From the NCBI RefSeq assembly GCF_030546695.1, contig NZ_JAUOTP010000010.1:1-64000 (forward strand): 64,000 bases of DNA, read 5' to 3'. Positions 16,646 through 29,062 of this stretch are shown here, one piece after another. Under the pieces are notes generated by a model. The model worked only from the letters and a program-made list of their open reading frames with translations. It made no database searches and was not told the origin of the DNA. This stretch comes from Sphingomonas natans. GTDB taxonomy: Bacteria > Pseudomonadota > Alphaproteobacteria > Sphingomonadales > Sphingomonadaceae. The position numbers and the translations under genes are program-made. Each line of letters starts with the position of its first letter. Position 1 is the first letter of the stretch.

Positions 16646-17875
16646 ATGCCCCGCTCGCCCGCATTCCTCGTGGCACTCGCCGCGATCCTCTCGACGCCCG
16701 CCTTCGCCGCACCCAAGCCGGAGGCATCGTCGCTCGATCCCGAACTGAAGCTCAATCAGATCCAGGTGCTCGGCACGCACAACAGCTATGCGATGCCGGT
16801 GGACAAGCGCCTGCTCGCGATCGTCGATCCGATCCTCGGGCGGATCACCAGCGATCTGCCGGCCAGGCTGCCGCCGGACGAGCGTGCCAAGTTCCGCGAG
16901 GAACACCCCAACGACGTCTCGGCCAGCGACGGGCTCGGCTATCTGCACCCCGACCTGACCACGCAGCTGAACGAGGGGATGCGCAGCCTCGAGATCGACG
17001 TCAACCCGGACCCGCTGGGCGGCAACTTCGCCGATCCTGCCGGGTATCGTTTGCTCCGGGCGAAGGGCGTGACGGACCTGCTGCCGTACGATGCGAGCGC
17101 GATGAATGCGCCCGGGTACAAGGTGCTGCACATTCCCGACGTCGATTTCCGCAGCCACTGCCCGACCCTGAAGGGCTGCCTGACCGAAATACGCGATTGG
17201 TCGGACGCGCATCCGGACCATGTGCCAGTGTTCCTGGTGCTCGAGGCGAAGGTCGCCGATCTTGCGCTGCTTCCCGAGCCGACCCACACCGTGCCGTTCA
17301 CGCCCGCGCTGTTCGACGATCTCGACCATGAAATCGTCTCGATATTGGGGCGGCAGCGCCTGATCACGCCGGACGATGTGCGCGGCACGCATCGCACGCT
17401 CAACGAAGCGATCCGCGCCGGCGGCTGGCCGAGCCTGCGCGCCGCGCGGGGCAAGATCATCATCCTCATGATCACCGCGACCGGCGAGGCGGCGACGCGC
17501 GGATATCTTGCGGGCCATCCATCGCTCGAGGGGCGCGCAGCGTTCCTGCGCGCCAAGCCGGGAGAGGATCATGCCGCCTTCCTCATGTTCGACAATGCGC
17601 TCGTCCGGCAGCGCGAGATCCGCGACTATGTCCGCCAGGGCTATATCGTACGCACCCGATCCGACATCGAGGCGTTCGAAGCCAAGACGAACGACATGCG
17701 GCGCGCGACGGCCGCCTTCGCCAGCGGCGCCCAGATCGTCTCGACCGATTTCGAGCACGCGGGCAATGCCTTCGGTACGCCTTATGTCGTGCGGCTGCGC
17801 GGCGGCGGTGTGGCGCGGCGGAACCCCTCGTTCCCCGAACCTGCGCGAGCGGCGGAACGCGCGTCGTTCCGGTAG
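16646..17875 (+). CDS. Secreted PI-PLC-like (calcium-dependent type) phosphodiesterase
   Basis: A 409-residue exported protein of the phosphatidylinositol-specific phospholipase C superfamily (Ca-dependent bacterial type, PI-PLC-C1). A signal peptide ends near AFAAP. Catalytic features are LGTHNSY (His about 45), the metal-ligand motif SLEIDVN (Glu116, Asp118) and the second His in KVLHIPDVDF (about 162). The family cleaves phosphatidylinositol or related glycerophospho-linkages into diacylglycerol and cyclic inositol phosphate. CAGGAG precedes ATG 16646. It follows a TonB receptor and converges with an MFS transporter gene, overlapping its end by 94 bases. The natural substrate could also be another phosphodiester; the superfamily is clear, the substrate is not. 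Confidence 0.87.
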   Translation: MPRSPAFLVALAAILSTPAFAAPKPEASSLDPELKLNQIQVLGTHNSYAMPVDKRLLAIVDPILGRITSDLPARLPPDERAKFREEHPNDVSASDGLGYLHPDLTTQLNEGMRSLEIDVNPDPLGGNFADPAGYRLLRAKGVTDLLPYDASAMNAPGYKVLHIPDVDFRSHCPTLKGCLTEIRDWSDAHPDHVPVFLVLEAKVADLALLPEPTHTVPFTPALFDDLDHEIVSILGRQRLITPDDVRGTHRTLNEAIRAGGWPSLRAARGKIIILMITATGEAATRGYLAGHPSLEGRAAFLRAKPGEDHAAFLMFDNALVRQREIRDYVRQGYIVRTRSDIEAFEAKTNDMRRATAAFASGAQIVSTDFEHAGNAFGTPYVVRLRGGGVARRNPSFPEPARAAERASFR

Positions 17876-19104
17876 CCCGGCGCCATTGCCAGCAGGAAAA
17901 CCAGTCCCCCGGCGGCGATGATGATCGCCAGAGCGGCCATCGCCGCCGGGGCGCCCGCCTTGAACCCGTCCAGCAGGAGCGCGAGCGCGCCGCCGCACAG
18001 GGCGCCCGAAAGCTTGATCGTCGCGGTCAGCAACGCAAAGGCGAACATGTCGGTGCGCTCGCCCGTCCGGCGGGCATGGCTGCGGATCGCGACGCTCATC
18101 TCGCGCCAGAAGAGCGTCATCATCCCGCCGATACCCACGCCGTGTGCGAAGCAGGCCCAAAGCGCCGCCGGCCCCGTACGGCTGCCGGCGAGGAAGGCGA
18201 TCGCCGCCGCCACCGCGAGCGCGGTGAACGCCATCGCCGGTCGCCGCGGCTCACCCTGCGCGCGGCGCAACATCAGCGGCCCGATCGCAGTGCCGAGCAC
18301 CAGCGCGAAAAGCAGACCGGCGCCGGACGCACCGCCCAGATCATCGCCTTCGACGAACGGCACCATCCGCATCGCCATTGCCTCCGGTCCCGCGAGCGCC
18401 GCGCCGGCCAGGAGCAATCGCGCGAGACCGACCGGGGTCGATCGGGTTCGTGCGGGCGCTGGCGTCCCGGTTGCGTCCGGGCTGTTCTTCCAGCGCAGCA
18501 TCCAGCCGGCGGTCGCCGCGATCGACAGGCCTATCGCGCCCGCGACGATGCTTTCCCGCCCGATCGCCAGAGCGTGCCGACCCAGCAGCAGGAAGGCGAG
18601 GCCCGCGACGGCGAGCCGCGCCAGGCCGCTCAGCGTCTGCCGTATGACGACATACAGGTCCGCCTCCGCTTCATCCTCTGGCAGCAGCGAGACCAGGGCA
18701 TTCTGGGACACGTCGTAGAAGGCATACGCGATGCGGAAGCCGCCGAGCGTCACGAGCAGTGCGGCAAAGGATTCGCCGGGCCTGAAAAGCAGCAGCAGCA
18801 TTGCCGCCGTCGCGAGCCCGGCGACGAACTGGATGACGAGAATATGCGACAGCAAGCCTTCCGCCCGGCGTAGCAGATAAGCAGCGCCCACATCGATCGC
18901 GGCGCCCTGTACGGTCGACAGGGCGATCAGCAAGCCCGTATCGGCCGCCGACAGGCCAAGACGCATATTGGCGTAGTAAGCGATCAGCAGATCGGTGAGG
19001 CTCCAGGCAAGGCTCTTGGCAAAATGGCCAGCGCCATAGGCCGATCGCAAAGCGGCCCGCTTGCTCGCGGAAAAGCCAGTGTCTGTTCGGGGCAGCAAAG
19101 CCAT
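17782..19104 (-). CDS. MFS transporter (GPH-like)
   Basis: A 440-residue polytopic inner-membrane protein with about 12 hydrophobic segments and a central cytoplasmic loop (DATGTPAPARTRS). The N-terminal half resembles the glycoside-pentoside-hexuronide/MFS_2 type. No substrate-defining motif is recognised. The C-terminus is a 30-residue basic tail that overlaps the end of the PI-PLC gene in antisense orientation. With the TonB receptor and exported phosphodiesterase it would complete an outer-membrane-to-cytoplasm uptake route, for example for a sugar- or polyol-like product. It is convergent rather than co-directional, so shared regulation is not shown. Confidence 0.85.
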   Translation of the reverse strand: MALLPRTDTGFSASKRAALRSAYGAGHFAKSLAWSLTDLLIAYYANMRLGLSAADTGLLIALSTVQGAAIDVGAAYLLRRAEGLLSHILVIQFVAGLATAAMLLLLFRPGESFAALLVTLGGFRIAYAFYDVSQNALVSLLPEDEAEADLYVVIRQTLSGLARLAVAGLAFLLLGRHALAIGRESIVAGAIGLSIAATAGWMLRWKNSPDATGTPAPARTRSTPVGLARLLLAGAALAGPEAMAMRMVPFVEGDDLGGASGAGLLFALVLGTAIGPLMLRRAQGEPRRPAMAFTALAVAAAIAFLAGSRTGPAALWACFAHGVGIGGMMTLFWREMSVAIRSHARRTGERTDMFAFALLTATIKLSGALCGGALALLLDGFKAGAPAAMAALAIIIAAGGLVFLLAMAPGYRNDARSAARAGSGNEGFRRATPPPRSRTT

Positions 19105-19136
19105 GGTGCCGTTGGTACGTCACAGATGAGAAGATT

Positions 19137-19721
19137 GTGGGACACGCTGCCCCGCCGCCGATCCGGGGCCTGTCGATAGACTTTCCGGCGCGCGCACAGC
19201 CGCAGTCGCTCGTCCGCGGCCCGACGCCGGCCAGCCCGACCTTTCGCATTTCCCGCACGGGATATCTTCCCAGTTCAGCTATCGCCGGAAGCAACACCGC
19301 CGAGGCCGGCAAGACGATCGACGACGATGAACTGACGCGCTGGGCCAGCGACGGAAAGGCCGAAAACGGCTGGATCGAATATCGCTTCGATTATCCCGTC
19401 ACGCTCAGCGATGTCGATCTGAAGCTGGTCGGCTGGCGGTCGCGCGGCTACCCGCTCAGCGTGACGCTGGACGGCCGCACGGTCTGGACGGGCACGACCG
19501 ATCGCCGGCTGGGCTATGCGCGCCTGTCGTTCCCGCCCGCGACCGGCAGCCTCATGCGGATCACGCTCACCGCGCCGACCGAGGATCGGGACGCTTTTGG
19601 AAAGGTCGTGGAGCTGAACAACCAGCGCGCCGCAGCCGACACGGGCGCGGAGGAGGTTCCGCCCGGATGGCGAATGGGCATCGTCGAGGCGGATTTCGCG
19701 GGCCCCGCGGGCGGGCGATAG
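19137..19721 (+). pseudogene. Relic: C-terminal discoidin-like (F5/8 type C) domain
   Basis: The frame encodes a beta-sandwich segment typical of carbohydrate-binding discoidin domains: AIAGSNTAEAGKTIDDDELT, RWASDGKAENGWIEYRF, then LSDVDLKLVGWRSRGYPLSV. It ends shortly afterwards like the C-terminus of large glycoside hydrolases, for example GH2-type beta-galactosidases, which carry such a domain last. The first 45 residues show no signal peptide and no catalytic domain, and the only start is a GTG 33 bases from the divergent MFS start. I read it as the surviving 3' end of a deleted glycosidase gene, though expression as a small binding protein cannot be excluded. Confidence 0.6.
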
Positions 19722-19917
19722 GCCTGCGCAACGAAGGCGCGTCCGCCCAGCTCCATCGGTCGAGAGTTCCCCGAGGGGGCGCTCTTGTCGTTCCGCAGTC
19801 AGGCGGGCGGATCGGAAATTGATCGATCGCTCCTGCCAAATTCGACTTACAGGGGAAATTCCGCCACAGAGACCGGCACGAGAACAGCAACGCTAAATTG
19901 GCAGAAGCCGGGAAAAT

Positions 19918-20118
19918 ATGCAGATCATCGTTCGGGACAACAATATCGATCAGGCTCTTCGGGCGTTGAAAAAGAAGCTTCAGCGCGAGGGCGTTTACCG
20001 CGAGATGAAGCTTCGCCGACACTATGAAAAGCCCTCCGAGAAGCGTGCGCGGGAGCATGCAGCCGCTGTCAGCCGAGCCCGGAAGGCCGATCGCAAGCGA
20101 GCCGAGCGGGATCGCTGA
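19918..20118 (+). CDS. rpsU: 30S ribosomal protein S21
   Basis: A 66-residue, strongly basic protein starting [20 protein letters not shown] and containing the S21 signature [20 protein letters not shown]. Length and sequence match the alphaproteobacterial S21 family throughout. It binds 16S rRNA in the small subunit near the anti-Shine-Dalgarno region and affects initiation. ATG 19918 follows an A/G-rich leader (GCCGGGAAAAT). It stands alone between a relic and a cupin gene; rpsU genes in sphingomonads are often detached from other ribosomal operons. Confidence 0.97.
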   Translation: MQIIVRDNNIDQALRALKKKLQREGVYREMKLRRHYEKPSEKRAREHAAAVSRARKADRKRAERDR

Positions 20119-20347
20119 CGCTCGACGACAAAGACCCACAGGCGGACGTGCCGGCACCCGGCCGGCTTTCGACTTCCAACCTCCCGTCATCATGGTTGCG
20201 ACGGTCGCGACGCCGCAGCGAAAGCCCGCCTCGGGGGATAGCTTCCGACTGTCCGTCGCGAACCGTCATTCTGCGCCCCCCGCCCCTCTCGAGATCAGAC
20301 GTTCGTGGCACCGCATCGCCCATACGGCGATCGCCGGCGCCAAGTCG

Positions 20348-20863
20348 TCAGTCGGCGTTCGCCAATCGGCTTGCGGCCAGATAATCCTCCTCGCTGACAT
20401 GCTCGAGCCAGGTTACCGGAGAGCCGTCCTTCGCCTCCTGAATGGCAATGTGGGTCATCGCGCTATCCGGCGTCGCGCCGTGCCAATGCTTGCGGTCGGC
20501 CGGGCACCAGAGCTGGTCACCAGCGTGGAAGAGCAGTGTCGGGCCGTCCTCGACCTGCGTCAGGCCGATGCCCTCTGTCACGATCAGCGTCTGTCCGAGC
20601 GGATGCGTGTGCCATGCGGAGCGAGCGCCGGCCTCGAAATGGACGATGGCAGCGCCGACCCGTGATGGCGCTTCGCGCTGAAATTGCCCGGTGACCGTCA
20701 CCTTGCCGGTGAAATACTCCCCCGGACCTTCGGTCGTTTTGAGGTCAGCCTTACGAATGATGTCCATCGCGACATGTCCTGTCTGGTGTGGGGTTTGCGC
20801 GGCCGAAGAGGCCGCATCGAGAAAGGTCAGGGCCAGGCCGAGCGCGATACGCCTGATGATCAT
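20348..20863 (-). CDS. Exported cupin-domain protein of the redox cassette
   Basis: A 171-residue protein with a short signal peptide (LALGLALTFLDAASSAAQ-like, cleavage near SAAQT) followed by a single cupin barrel. Metal-ligand residues appear in RSAWHTHPLGQTLIVTEG and in the second motif CPADRKHWHGATPDSAMTHI. It resembles the bacterial mandelonitrile-lyase-like/quercetinase-like single-domain cupins found beside aldo/keto reductases. It is the last gene of the run AKR-flavodoxin-AKR-SDR-cupin, 29 bases after the SDR stop. The reaction is unknown; a metal-dependent role on an oxidised or carbonyl compound in the periplasm is inferred. Confidence 0.85.
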   Translation of the reverse strand: MIIRRIALGLALTFLDAASSAAQTPHQTGHVAMDIIRKADLKTTEGPGEYFTGKVTVTGQFQREAPSRVGAAIVHFEAGARSAWHTHPLGQTLIVTEGIGLTQVEDGPTLLFHAGDQLWCPADRKHWHGATPDSAMTHIAIQEAKDGSPVTWLEHVSEEDYLAASRLANAD

Positions 20864-20892
20864 GTTCGTTTCATCCTGGTCGCGGCTCAGTG

Positions 20893-24450
<3,558 letters not shown>

Positions 24451-24477
24451 GAACTCGTCTCCTCGGCGCGCCGGTGC

Positions 24478-25314
24478 TCAGTTCTGGTTTGGAAAATCGG
24501 TGCCTTTGCTGGCGGCCTCCGCTGCATCGATCTCGTCGAGCTGGGCCTGGAGCCCCTTGCGGACGATCTTCACGGCATCGCTGCCGAGGAGCAGCCGCAT
24601 GGGCAGCTCGGGCTTCGCGACCGTGTCCAGGATCAGCTGGGCGGCGCGTGCAGGATCGCCCGGCTGGGTGCCGTCGCTGCGATCATTCTCCTTGCGGCGC
24701 GGACCGACCGTGGCTTCATAGTCGCCGATGGCATGCTTCGCGCCCTTCAGCGAGCGGCCTGCAAAGTCCGTACGGAACGCACCCGGCTCGATGACCAGCA
24801 CGCGGATGCCGAGCGGCTCGACCTCGGTCTTGAGCGTGAGGGTGATGCCCTCCTGCGCCATTTTCGCTCCAGAATAGTAACCGGAGCCCGGGTTCACGAA
24901 CTGCGCGGCGATCGAGGAAAAGTTGACGATGGTCCCCTGACGTCGCGCTCGCATGCCCGGCAGCACCGCCTTCATCACCGCTACCGGTCCGAAGACGTGC
25001 GTGGCGAAAAGATCGGCGACGTCCTGCGCATCGCCTTCCTCGACAGCGGCGCGGTAGCCATAGCCGGCATTGTTCACGAGCACATCGATATCGCCAAATC
25101 GCTCGATCGCACTCGCGACGGCACGGGAGATACTCGCCTGATCGGCCAATTCCAGGGCGACGGCCAAAGCGCGATCCGGGAAGGCGCGCTCGAATTCCCG
25201 CACGCTTTCGGCATCGCGCGCTGTGACGACGGCGTTGTGGCCCGCTTCAAGCACGGCAGTCGCCAAGCTATGTCCCAAGCCCGACGAGCATCCTGTAATC
25301 AGCCAAGTTGTCAT
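24478..25314 (-). CDS. SDR-family oxidoreductase, divergent from LysR gene
   Basis: A 278-residue classical SDR. TGCSSGLGHSLA (TGxxxGxG) is at the N-terminus, then VLVNNAGYG, the Ser in VNFSSIAAQ and the active-site Tyr/Lys in GYYSGAKMAQEG. The family uses NAD(P)H to reduce carbonyls, and this subtype often annotates as oxidoreductase with a loosely defined substrate. AGGAGG sits nine bases before ATG 25314. It ends 27 bases before the Tat-AKR start, so it may be the first gene of a six-gene transcript. It is divergent from the LysR gene at 25449, the usual arrangement for a LysR target. Confidence 0.9.
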   Translation of the reverse strand: MTTWLITGCSSGLGHSLATAVLEAGHNAVVTARDAESVREFERAFPDRALAVALELADQASISRAVASAIERFGDIDVLVNNAGYGYRAAVEEGDAQDVADLFATHVFGPVAVMKAVLPGMRARRQGTIVNFSSIAAQFVNPGSGYYSGAKMAQEGITLTLKTEVEPLGIRVLVIEPGAFRTDFAGRSLKGAKHAIGDYEATVGPRRKENDRSDGTQPGDPARAAQLILDTVAKPELPMRLLLGSDAVKIVRKGLQAQLDEIDAAEAASKGTDFPNQN

Positions 25315-25448
25315 GGCGTTTGCCTCCTGTTGCGATCTGTCGGGAGCGGACCGAATGAGCAGGCCCGTCGCGTACGACGAAGATAGGCCTCGCTCCCGCC
25401 ATCGATTACCCGCTACAATCGGGATGTCGCGATAAGATGGGCTTCTGA

Positions 25449-26342
25449 ATGGCGATCGAGAATTTCAACAATTTGGCCGCCTTCGTCGCAGTGGCGCAGG
25501 CGCGCAGCTTCACACGAGCCGCCGCGCAGCTCGGGATCTCGCAGTCGGCGCTCAGCCAGACCATGAAGGGTCTGGAGGCACGGCTCGGCATGCGCCTGCT
25601 CACCCGCAGCACGCGCAGCGTGTTTCCCACCGAGGCCGGTGAACGGCTGCTCTCGACGCTTGCGCCGCGGTTTGAAGAAATCGAACAGGAAATCGGTGCG
25701 CTCAGTGCGCTGCGTGACAAGCCGGCGGGAACTGTCCGGATTACCGCCGGCGAACATCCCGCGATTTCGATCCTCCAGCCCGCCCTGAAGCGCATCCTGC
25801 CGGCCTATCCCGACATTCATGTCGAGATCATCGTCGATTATGGCTTGGTCGACATTGTCGCTCAAGGCTTCGACGCTGGCGTCCGCCTCGGCGAGCAGGT
25901 GGCCAAGGACATGATCGCCGTCCGGATCGGCCCAGATATGCGGATGGCGGTGGTCGGAACGCCGGACTATTTCGAGAGCCATGAGCGGCCGACGTCGCCG
26001 CAGGATCTTACCGGTCACAATTGCATCAATATCCGACTGCCGACCTATGGCGGCGTCTACGTATGGGAATTTGAGCAGGGCGATCGAGAATTGCGCGTGC
26101 GCGTGGAGGGGCAACTCGTCGTCAACAATGCAGTCGTCAGAATGGCTTCCGTTCTTGACGGGCTAGGTCTTGCCTACATGCCGGAGGACCAGGTCATCGA
26201 CCACCTTGATTCTGGCCGGTTGATCCGCGTGTTGGACGATTGGTGCCCCCCGTTTTCGGGCTATCACCTCTATTATCCAAGCCGCCGGCATGCTTCGCCC
26301 GCGTTCGGCGTCGCGCTCGAGGCGCTCCGTTACCGATCCTAG
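25449..26342 (+). CDS. LysR-family transcriptional regulator
   Basis: A 297-residue LysR-type regulator. The winged helix is at the N-terminus (FVAVAQARSFTRAAAQLGIS, then MKGLEARLGMRLLTRSTRSV) and the periplasmic-binding-like effector domain follows from about residue 90. It is divergent from the SDR gene at 24478-25314 with a 134-base shared region, so it probably controls that gene and perhaps the redox cassette behind it. The effector is unknown, but the neighbouring enzymes suggest an electrophile, quinone or oxidant signal. Full length and apparently intact. Confidence 0.93.
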   Translation: MAIENFNNLAAFVAVAQARSFTRAAAQLGISQSALSQTMKGLEARLGMRLLTRSTRSVFPTEAGERLLSTLAPRFEEIEQEIGALSALRDKPAGTVRITAGEHPAISILQPALKRILPAYPDIHVEIIVDYGLVDIVAQGFDAGVRLGEQVAKDMIAVRIGPDMRMAVVGTPDYFESHERPTSPQDLTGHNCINIRLPTYGGVYVWEFEQGDRELRVRVEGQLVVNNAVVRMASVLDGLGLAYMPEDQVIDHLDSGRLIRVLDDWCPPFSGYHLYYPSRRHASPAFGVALEALRYRS

Positions 26343-26579
26343 ACGCTGATGAATGTCGGCCCCCCGCTCGCGACAAGCTCGCCGGGCTTGTAGGTTGGGC
26401 ACGCGCGGCCCGGCAGCTCATCGCCCTTCTGCAAATCGAGCGCCAGCGCGCGTCCTATGATTGGTGCGCGACGCAGTCCCGAGCGAACGGTCTCGCTTGG
26501 GCCATTCCCTGTGAGAGCGATTCTGCAGGGAATTGGCTTCGAATAGCAGGTCTCCGCGCGCAACCCCCGACTGATCAGC

Positions 26580-27530
26580 CAGCCAGCCCAACGGCTTAGC
26601 ACCGGCCCGCTGACGAACACGCTCGGCTATCAGACCAACGTCAGTTTCGACGATTCGCCGGCAATGCCCGCAACGAGGCGGACGGCAAGAAGCTCAACGG
26701 TCGCCGCTATTTCTCAGCGCACCAGAAACTCCGTTGGAAGCCGACCGGCGCTTTCAAGATCGATCGCGGCATCGATTATCAGGATGGGGAAAGCACGACG
26801 GTCCGCCCCTTCATCCTGCTGGCGCCCAACGCGATCCTGCGCGGCAATCGGAGCTTCACGCCCGCGGTCTTCGCGCCCGGCATCGTTGTTGGCCCACAGA
26901 ATACCGACGTCGCGTACAATTTTTTTCAGACCGGCAACACTTACAACGACTTCGCCCAGTCGCTACGCGTCTCGTACGATACAGGCGGCCCGACGGTGAT
27001 GTCGATTACGGCCCACGATCATCATAATTCGCACGATCGCCTCGATAACGACGATTCCGCGATCCCGACGTTCGACAATCGCCAGCGCGGCGATTTCTCG
27101 ACCGAGCAATTCAGCCAGGAGTTGCGGCTCGTCTCCCCGGGCGGCGACCGTCTTCGCTACACGCTGGGCCTCTTTTTCAACACGACGAAATTCGATCGGA
27201 CGTTCAATCGCGGTCCGCTTTTCTCGATCGCGCGATGGGCCGCTGCCAACGGGAGCGATCAGCTGTCCGGTATCAGTCAGCTAGAATATGACGTGCTGCC
27301 CTCGACGACCCTCATTGCCGGCGCACGCTATAGCCGCGAGCGGATCGACTACACCTTCAACGATCTGGTCGCAGCCCGCATTTATGGCGGCCATTCGGTT
27401 GACTATTTCGGCACTTACAAGCTGGGCCTCCAGCACAAGTTCGCCGCCGACATTACGGGCTTCCTGACCTATGCGACGGGCCACAAGGGCGAGGCCTACG
27501 GCAGGCCCTTGTCAGTAAGCTCATGGACGC
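26580..27530 (+). pseudogene. TonB-dependent receptor relic (both ends missing)
   Basis: Translation shows receptor barrel sequence without a signal peptide, plug or C-terminal strand. The frame holding LSTGPLTNTLGYQTNVSFDD (about 26590-26655) shifts to the frame holding GNARNEADGKKLNGRRYFS from about 26660. That frame continues through DYQDGESTTVRPF, FSTEQFSQELRLVSPGG and YATGHKGEAYG to about 27500. These are typical of sphingomonad TonB receptors, for which 700-1000 residues would be expected; about 310 survive. It is a decayed gene with at least one frameshift and both ends deleted, and it joins directly to a broken small gene. Confidence 0.8.
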
Positions 27531-27730
27531 TCGGCGCGCGGTGGGCCGCGCGCTCAAGGCGGCAGACGGAGAGGCTGGCACGAGCCCGTGCCGAGGTTGA
27601 TTCAGCCAAGGTGGCGCTTGGCGAACGCGGTCCGGTTTGGTGGAATGACGGGAGCGAGGATATGAACAGGCACCTTGTCCGCAACACGCGTTATGCCAGC
27701 TGGTATGAGGCGCTTGGGGACATCGAATGA
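27523..27730 (+). pseudogene. Small conserved-looking gene, apparently frameshifted
   Basis: A frame starting at ATG 27523 (MDARRAVGRALKAADGE) stops at 27600. The +1 frame then reads RLARARAEVDSAKVALGERG, then PVWWNDGSEDMNRHLVRNTR and YASWYEALGDIE, ending at 27730. From memory, short sphingomonad proteins of about 60-80 residues have this pattern, with ALGERGPVWWxDG near the end, so I read the two frames as one gene broken near 27575. Its end overlaps the next AKR start by four bases (ATGA), which suggests it was once the first gene of that operon. Function unknown. Confidence 0.4.
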
Positions 27731-28557
27731 AGACGATCCGCTTTTCTGACGGCACTACGGTACCGGCTCTCGGACAGGGGACCTGGATGATGGCGGAGCA
27801 GCCTCAGAGGCGCGCGAACGAGTTGGCAGCGCTGCGCGCCGGAATCGAACTTGGTATGACGCTGATAGACACGGCAGAGATGTATGGCGACGGCGAGTCC
27901 GAGCGTCTGGTAGGCGAAGCAATCACCGGCATTCGCGACGGCGTGTTCTTGGTCAGCAAGGCCTATCCGCAGAACGCGTCGCAAGCACGCTTGGCGACGG
28001 CCTGCGAGGCAAGCCTCCAGCGGCTCGGGACCGATCGGCTCGATCTTTATCTCCTTCATTGGCGCGGCAGCGTGCCGCTCGTCGAGACCGTCGAAGCGAT
28101 GAGCCGTCTCGTCGATGCGGGCAAGATTCTCCGGTGGGGCGTCAGCAATCTCGACACAGACGATATGGAACAGCTGATAGCGGCAGGCGGTAGCGCCTGT
28201 GCGTCCAACCAGATCCTCTACAATCTCACACGTCGCAGCCCCGAGCACGACCTGCTGCCCTGGCTAACCGACCATCGGATCCCTATCATGGCCTATAGCC
28301 CGGTGGAACAGGGTCGACTGCTCCACCACCGGCAGCTCGTGGATGTAGCGGCTCGGATCGGCGCCACGCCCGCGCAGGTCGCGCTCGCTTGGACCATGCG
28401 AAGTGGCGACCTGATCGCCATCCCGAAAGCCGCGAGCGTCGAGCACGTGCGGGAGAACCGCGCGGCGGCCGACCTGGAATTGTCGGCGGACGATCTCGCA
28501 GCGCTCGACACCGCCTTCCCTCGGCCGCGCGATCGCTTGCCTCTGGAGATGCTCTGA
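27727..28557 (+). CDS. Aldo/keto reductase
   Basis: A 276-residue aldo/keto reductase of the shorter 2,5-diketogluconate-reductase-like type. It begins MKTIRFSDGTTVPALGQGTW and has Asp/Tyr in LIDTAEMYGDGE, Lys in FLVSKAYPQN and His in YLLHWRGSVP. The NADPH region is AIPKAASVEHVRENRAA. It is cytoplasmic. ATG 27727 overlaps the stop of the broken upstream small gene by four bases. The msrB-msrA pair follows 55 bases downstream on the same strand, suggesting a joint oxidative or electrophile defence unit. Substrate unknown. Confidence 0.92.
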   Translation: MKTIRFSDGTTVPALGQGTWMMAEQPQRRANELAALRAGIELGMTLIDTAEMYGDGESERLVGEAITGIRDGVFLVSKAYPQNASQARLATACEASLQRLGTDRLDLYLLHWRGSVPLVETVEAMSRLVDAGKILRWGVSNLDTDDMEQLIAAGGSACASNQILYNLTRRSPEHDLLPWLTDHRIPIMAYSPVEQGRLLHHRQLVDVAARIGATPAQVALAWTMRSGDLIAIPKAASVEHVRENRAAADLELSADDLAALDTAFPRPRDRLPLEML

Positions 28558-28612
28558 GGCCCTCGTAAAATGACCTAAGCAACCCCATTTTTGCGATCAG
28601 ATGGAGGGTTCG

Positions 28613-29062
28613 ATGCAAACCTATCGCAAGACTGACGAGGCAATCTCCGCGCTCACTGCCGAGCAATATCAGGTGACGCAGAAGAGCGGCACCGAGCGTC
28701 CGGGTACGGGCTCACTTCTTCACAACAAAGAGCCCGGTATCTACGTCGATATCGTGTCCGGTGAGCCGTTGTTCGCGAGCTCGGACAAATATGAATCCGG
28801 ATGCGGTTGGCCGAGCTTCACCAAGCCGATCGAGCCAGCGAACGTCGCGGAAATCACTGACACATCATTGTTCATGACCCGCATCGAGGTTCGCTCGACG
28901 CATGGTGACAGCCATCTGGGGCATGTGTTCGATGATGGCCCGCGTGATCGCGGCGGCCTGCGCTATTGCATCAATTCCGCGTCGCTCCGCTTCGTTCACC
29001 GCGACGATATGGAAGCGCAAGGCTATGGCGCTTATGTGCCTCAGGTCGAGGACGTCGCATGA
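28613..29062 (+). CDS. msrB: Peptide-methionine (R)-S-oxide reductase
   Basis: A 149-residue MsrB. It reduces the R epimer of methionine sulfoxide in proteins. The catalytic Cys is in [15 protein letters not shown] (Cys119), a possible resolving Cys is in [10 protein letters not shown] (Cys64), and [14 protein letters not shown] is the conserved core. The structural zinc CxxC pairs of many MsrB proteins are absent. ATG 28613 is chosen over 28601 because GGAGG at 28603-28607 is the ribosome site for the second ATG. The stop overlaps the msrA start (ATGA), so the two are coupled. No export signal: cytoplasmic repair. Confidence 0.95.
   Translation: MQTYRKTDEAISALTAEQYQVTQKSGTERPGTGSLLHNKEPGIYVDIVSGEPLFASSDKYESGCGWPSFTKPIEPANVAEITDTSLFMTRIEVRSTHGDSHLGHVFDDGPRDRGGLRYCINSASLRFVHRDDMEAQGYGAYVPQVEDVA

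Noticed and set aside
16526-18160. A long minus-strand frame across the receptor end and PI-PLC gene
   Set aside because: It is antisense to two well-supported genes and has no recognisable domain.
25315-25448. A LysR-type T-N11-A operator (CCCG-N7-CGGG at 25409-25423)
   Set aside because: The arms are short and such matches are common in GC-rich DNA, so it is not listed.
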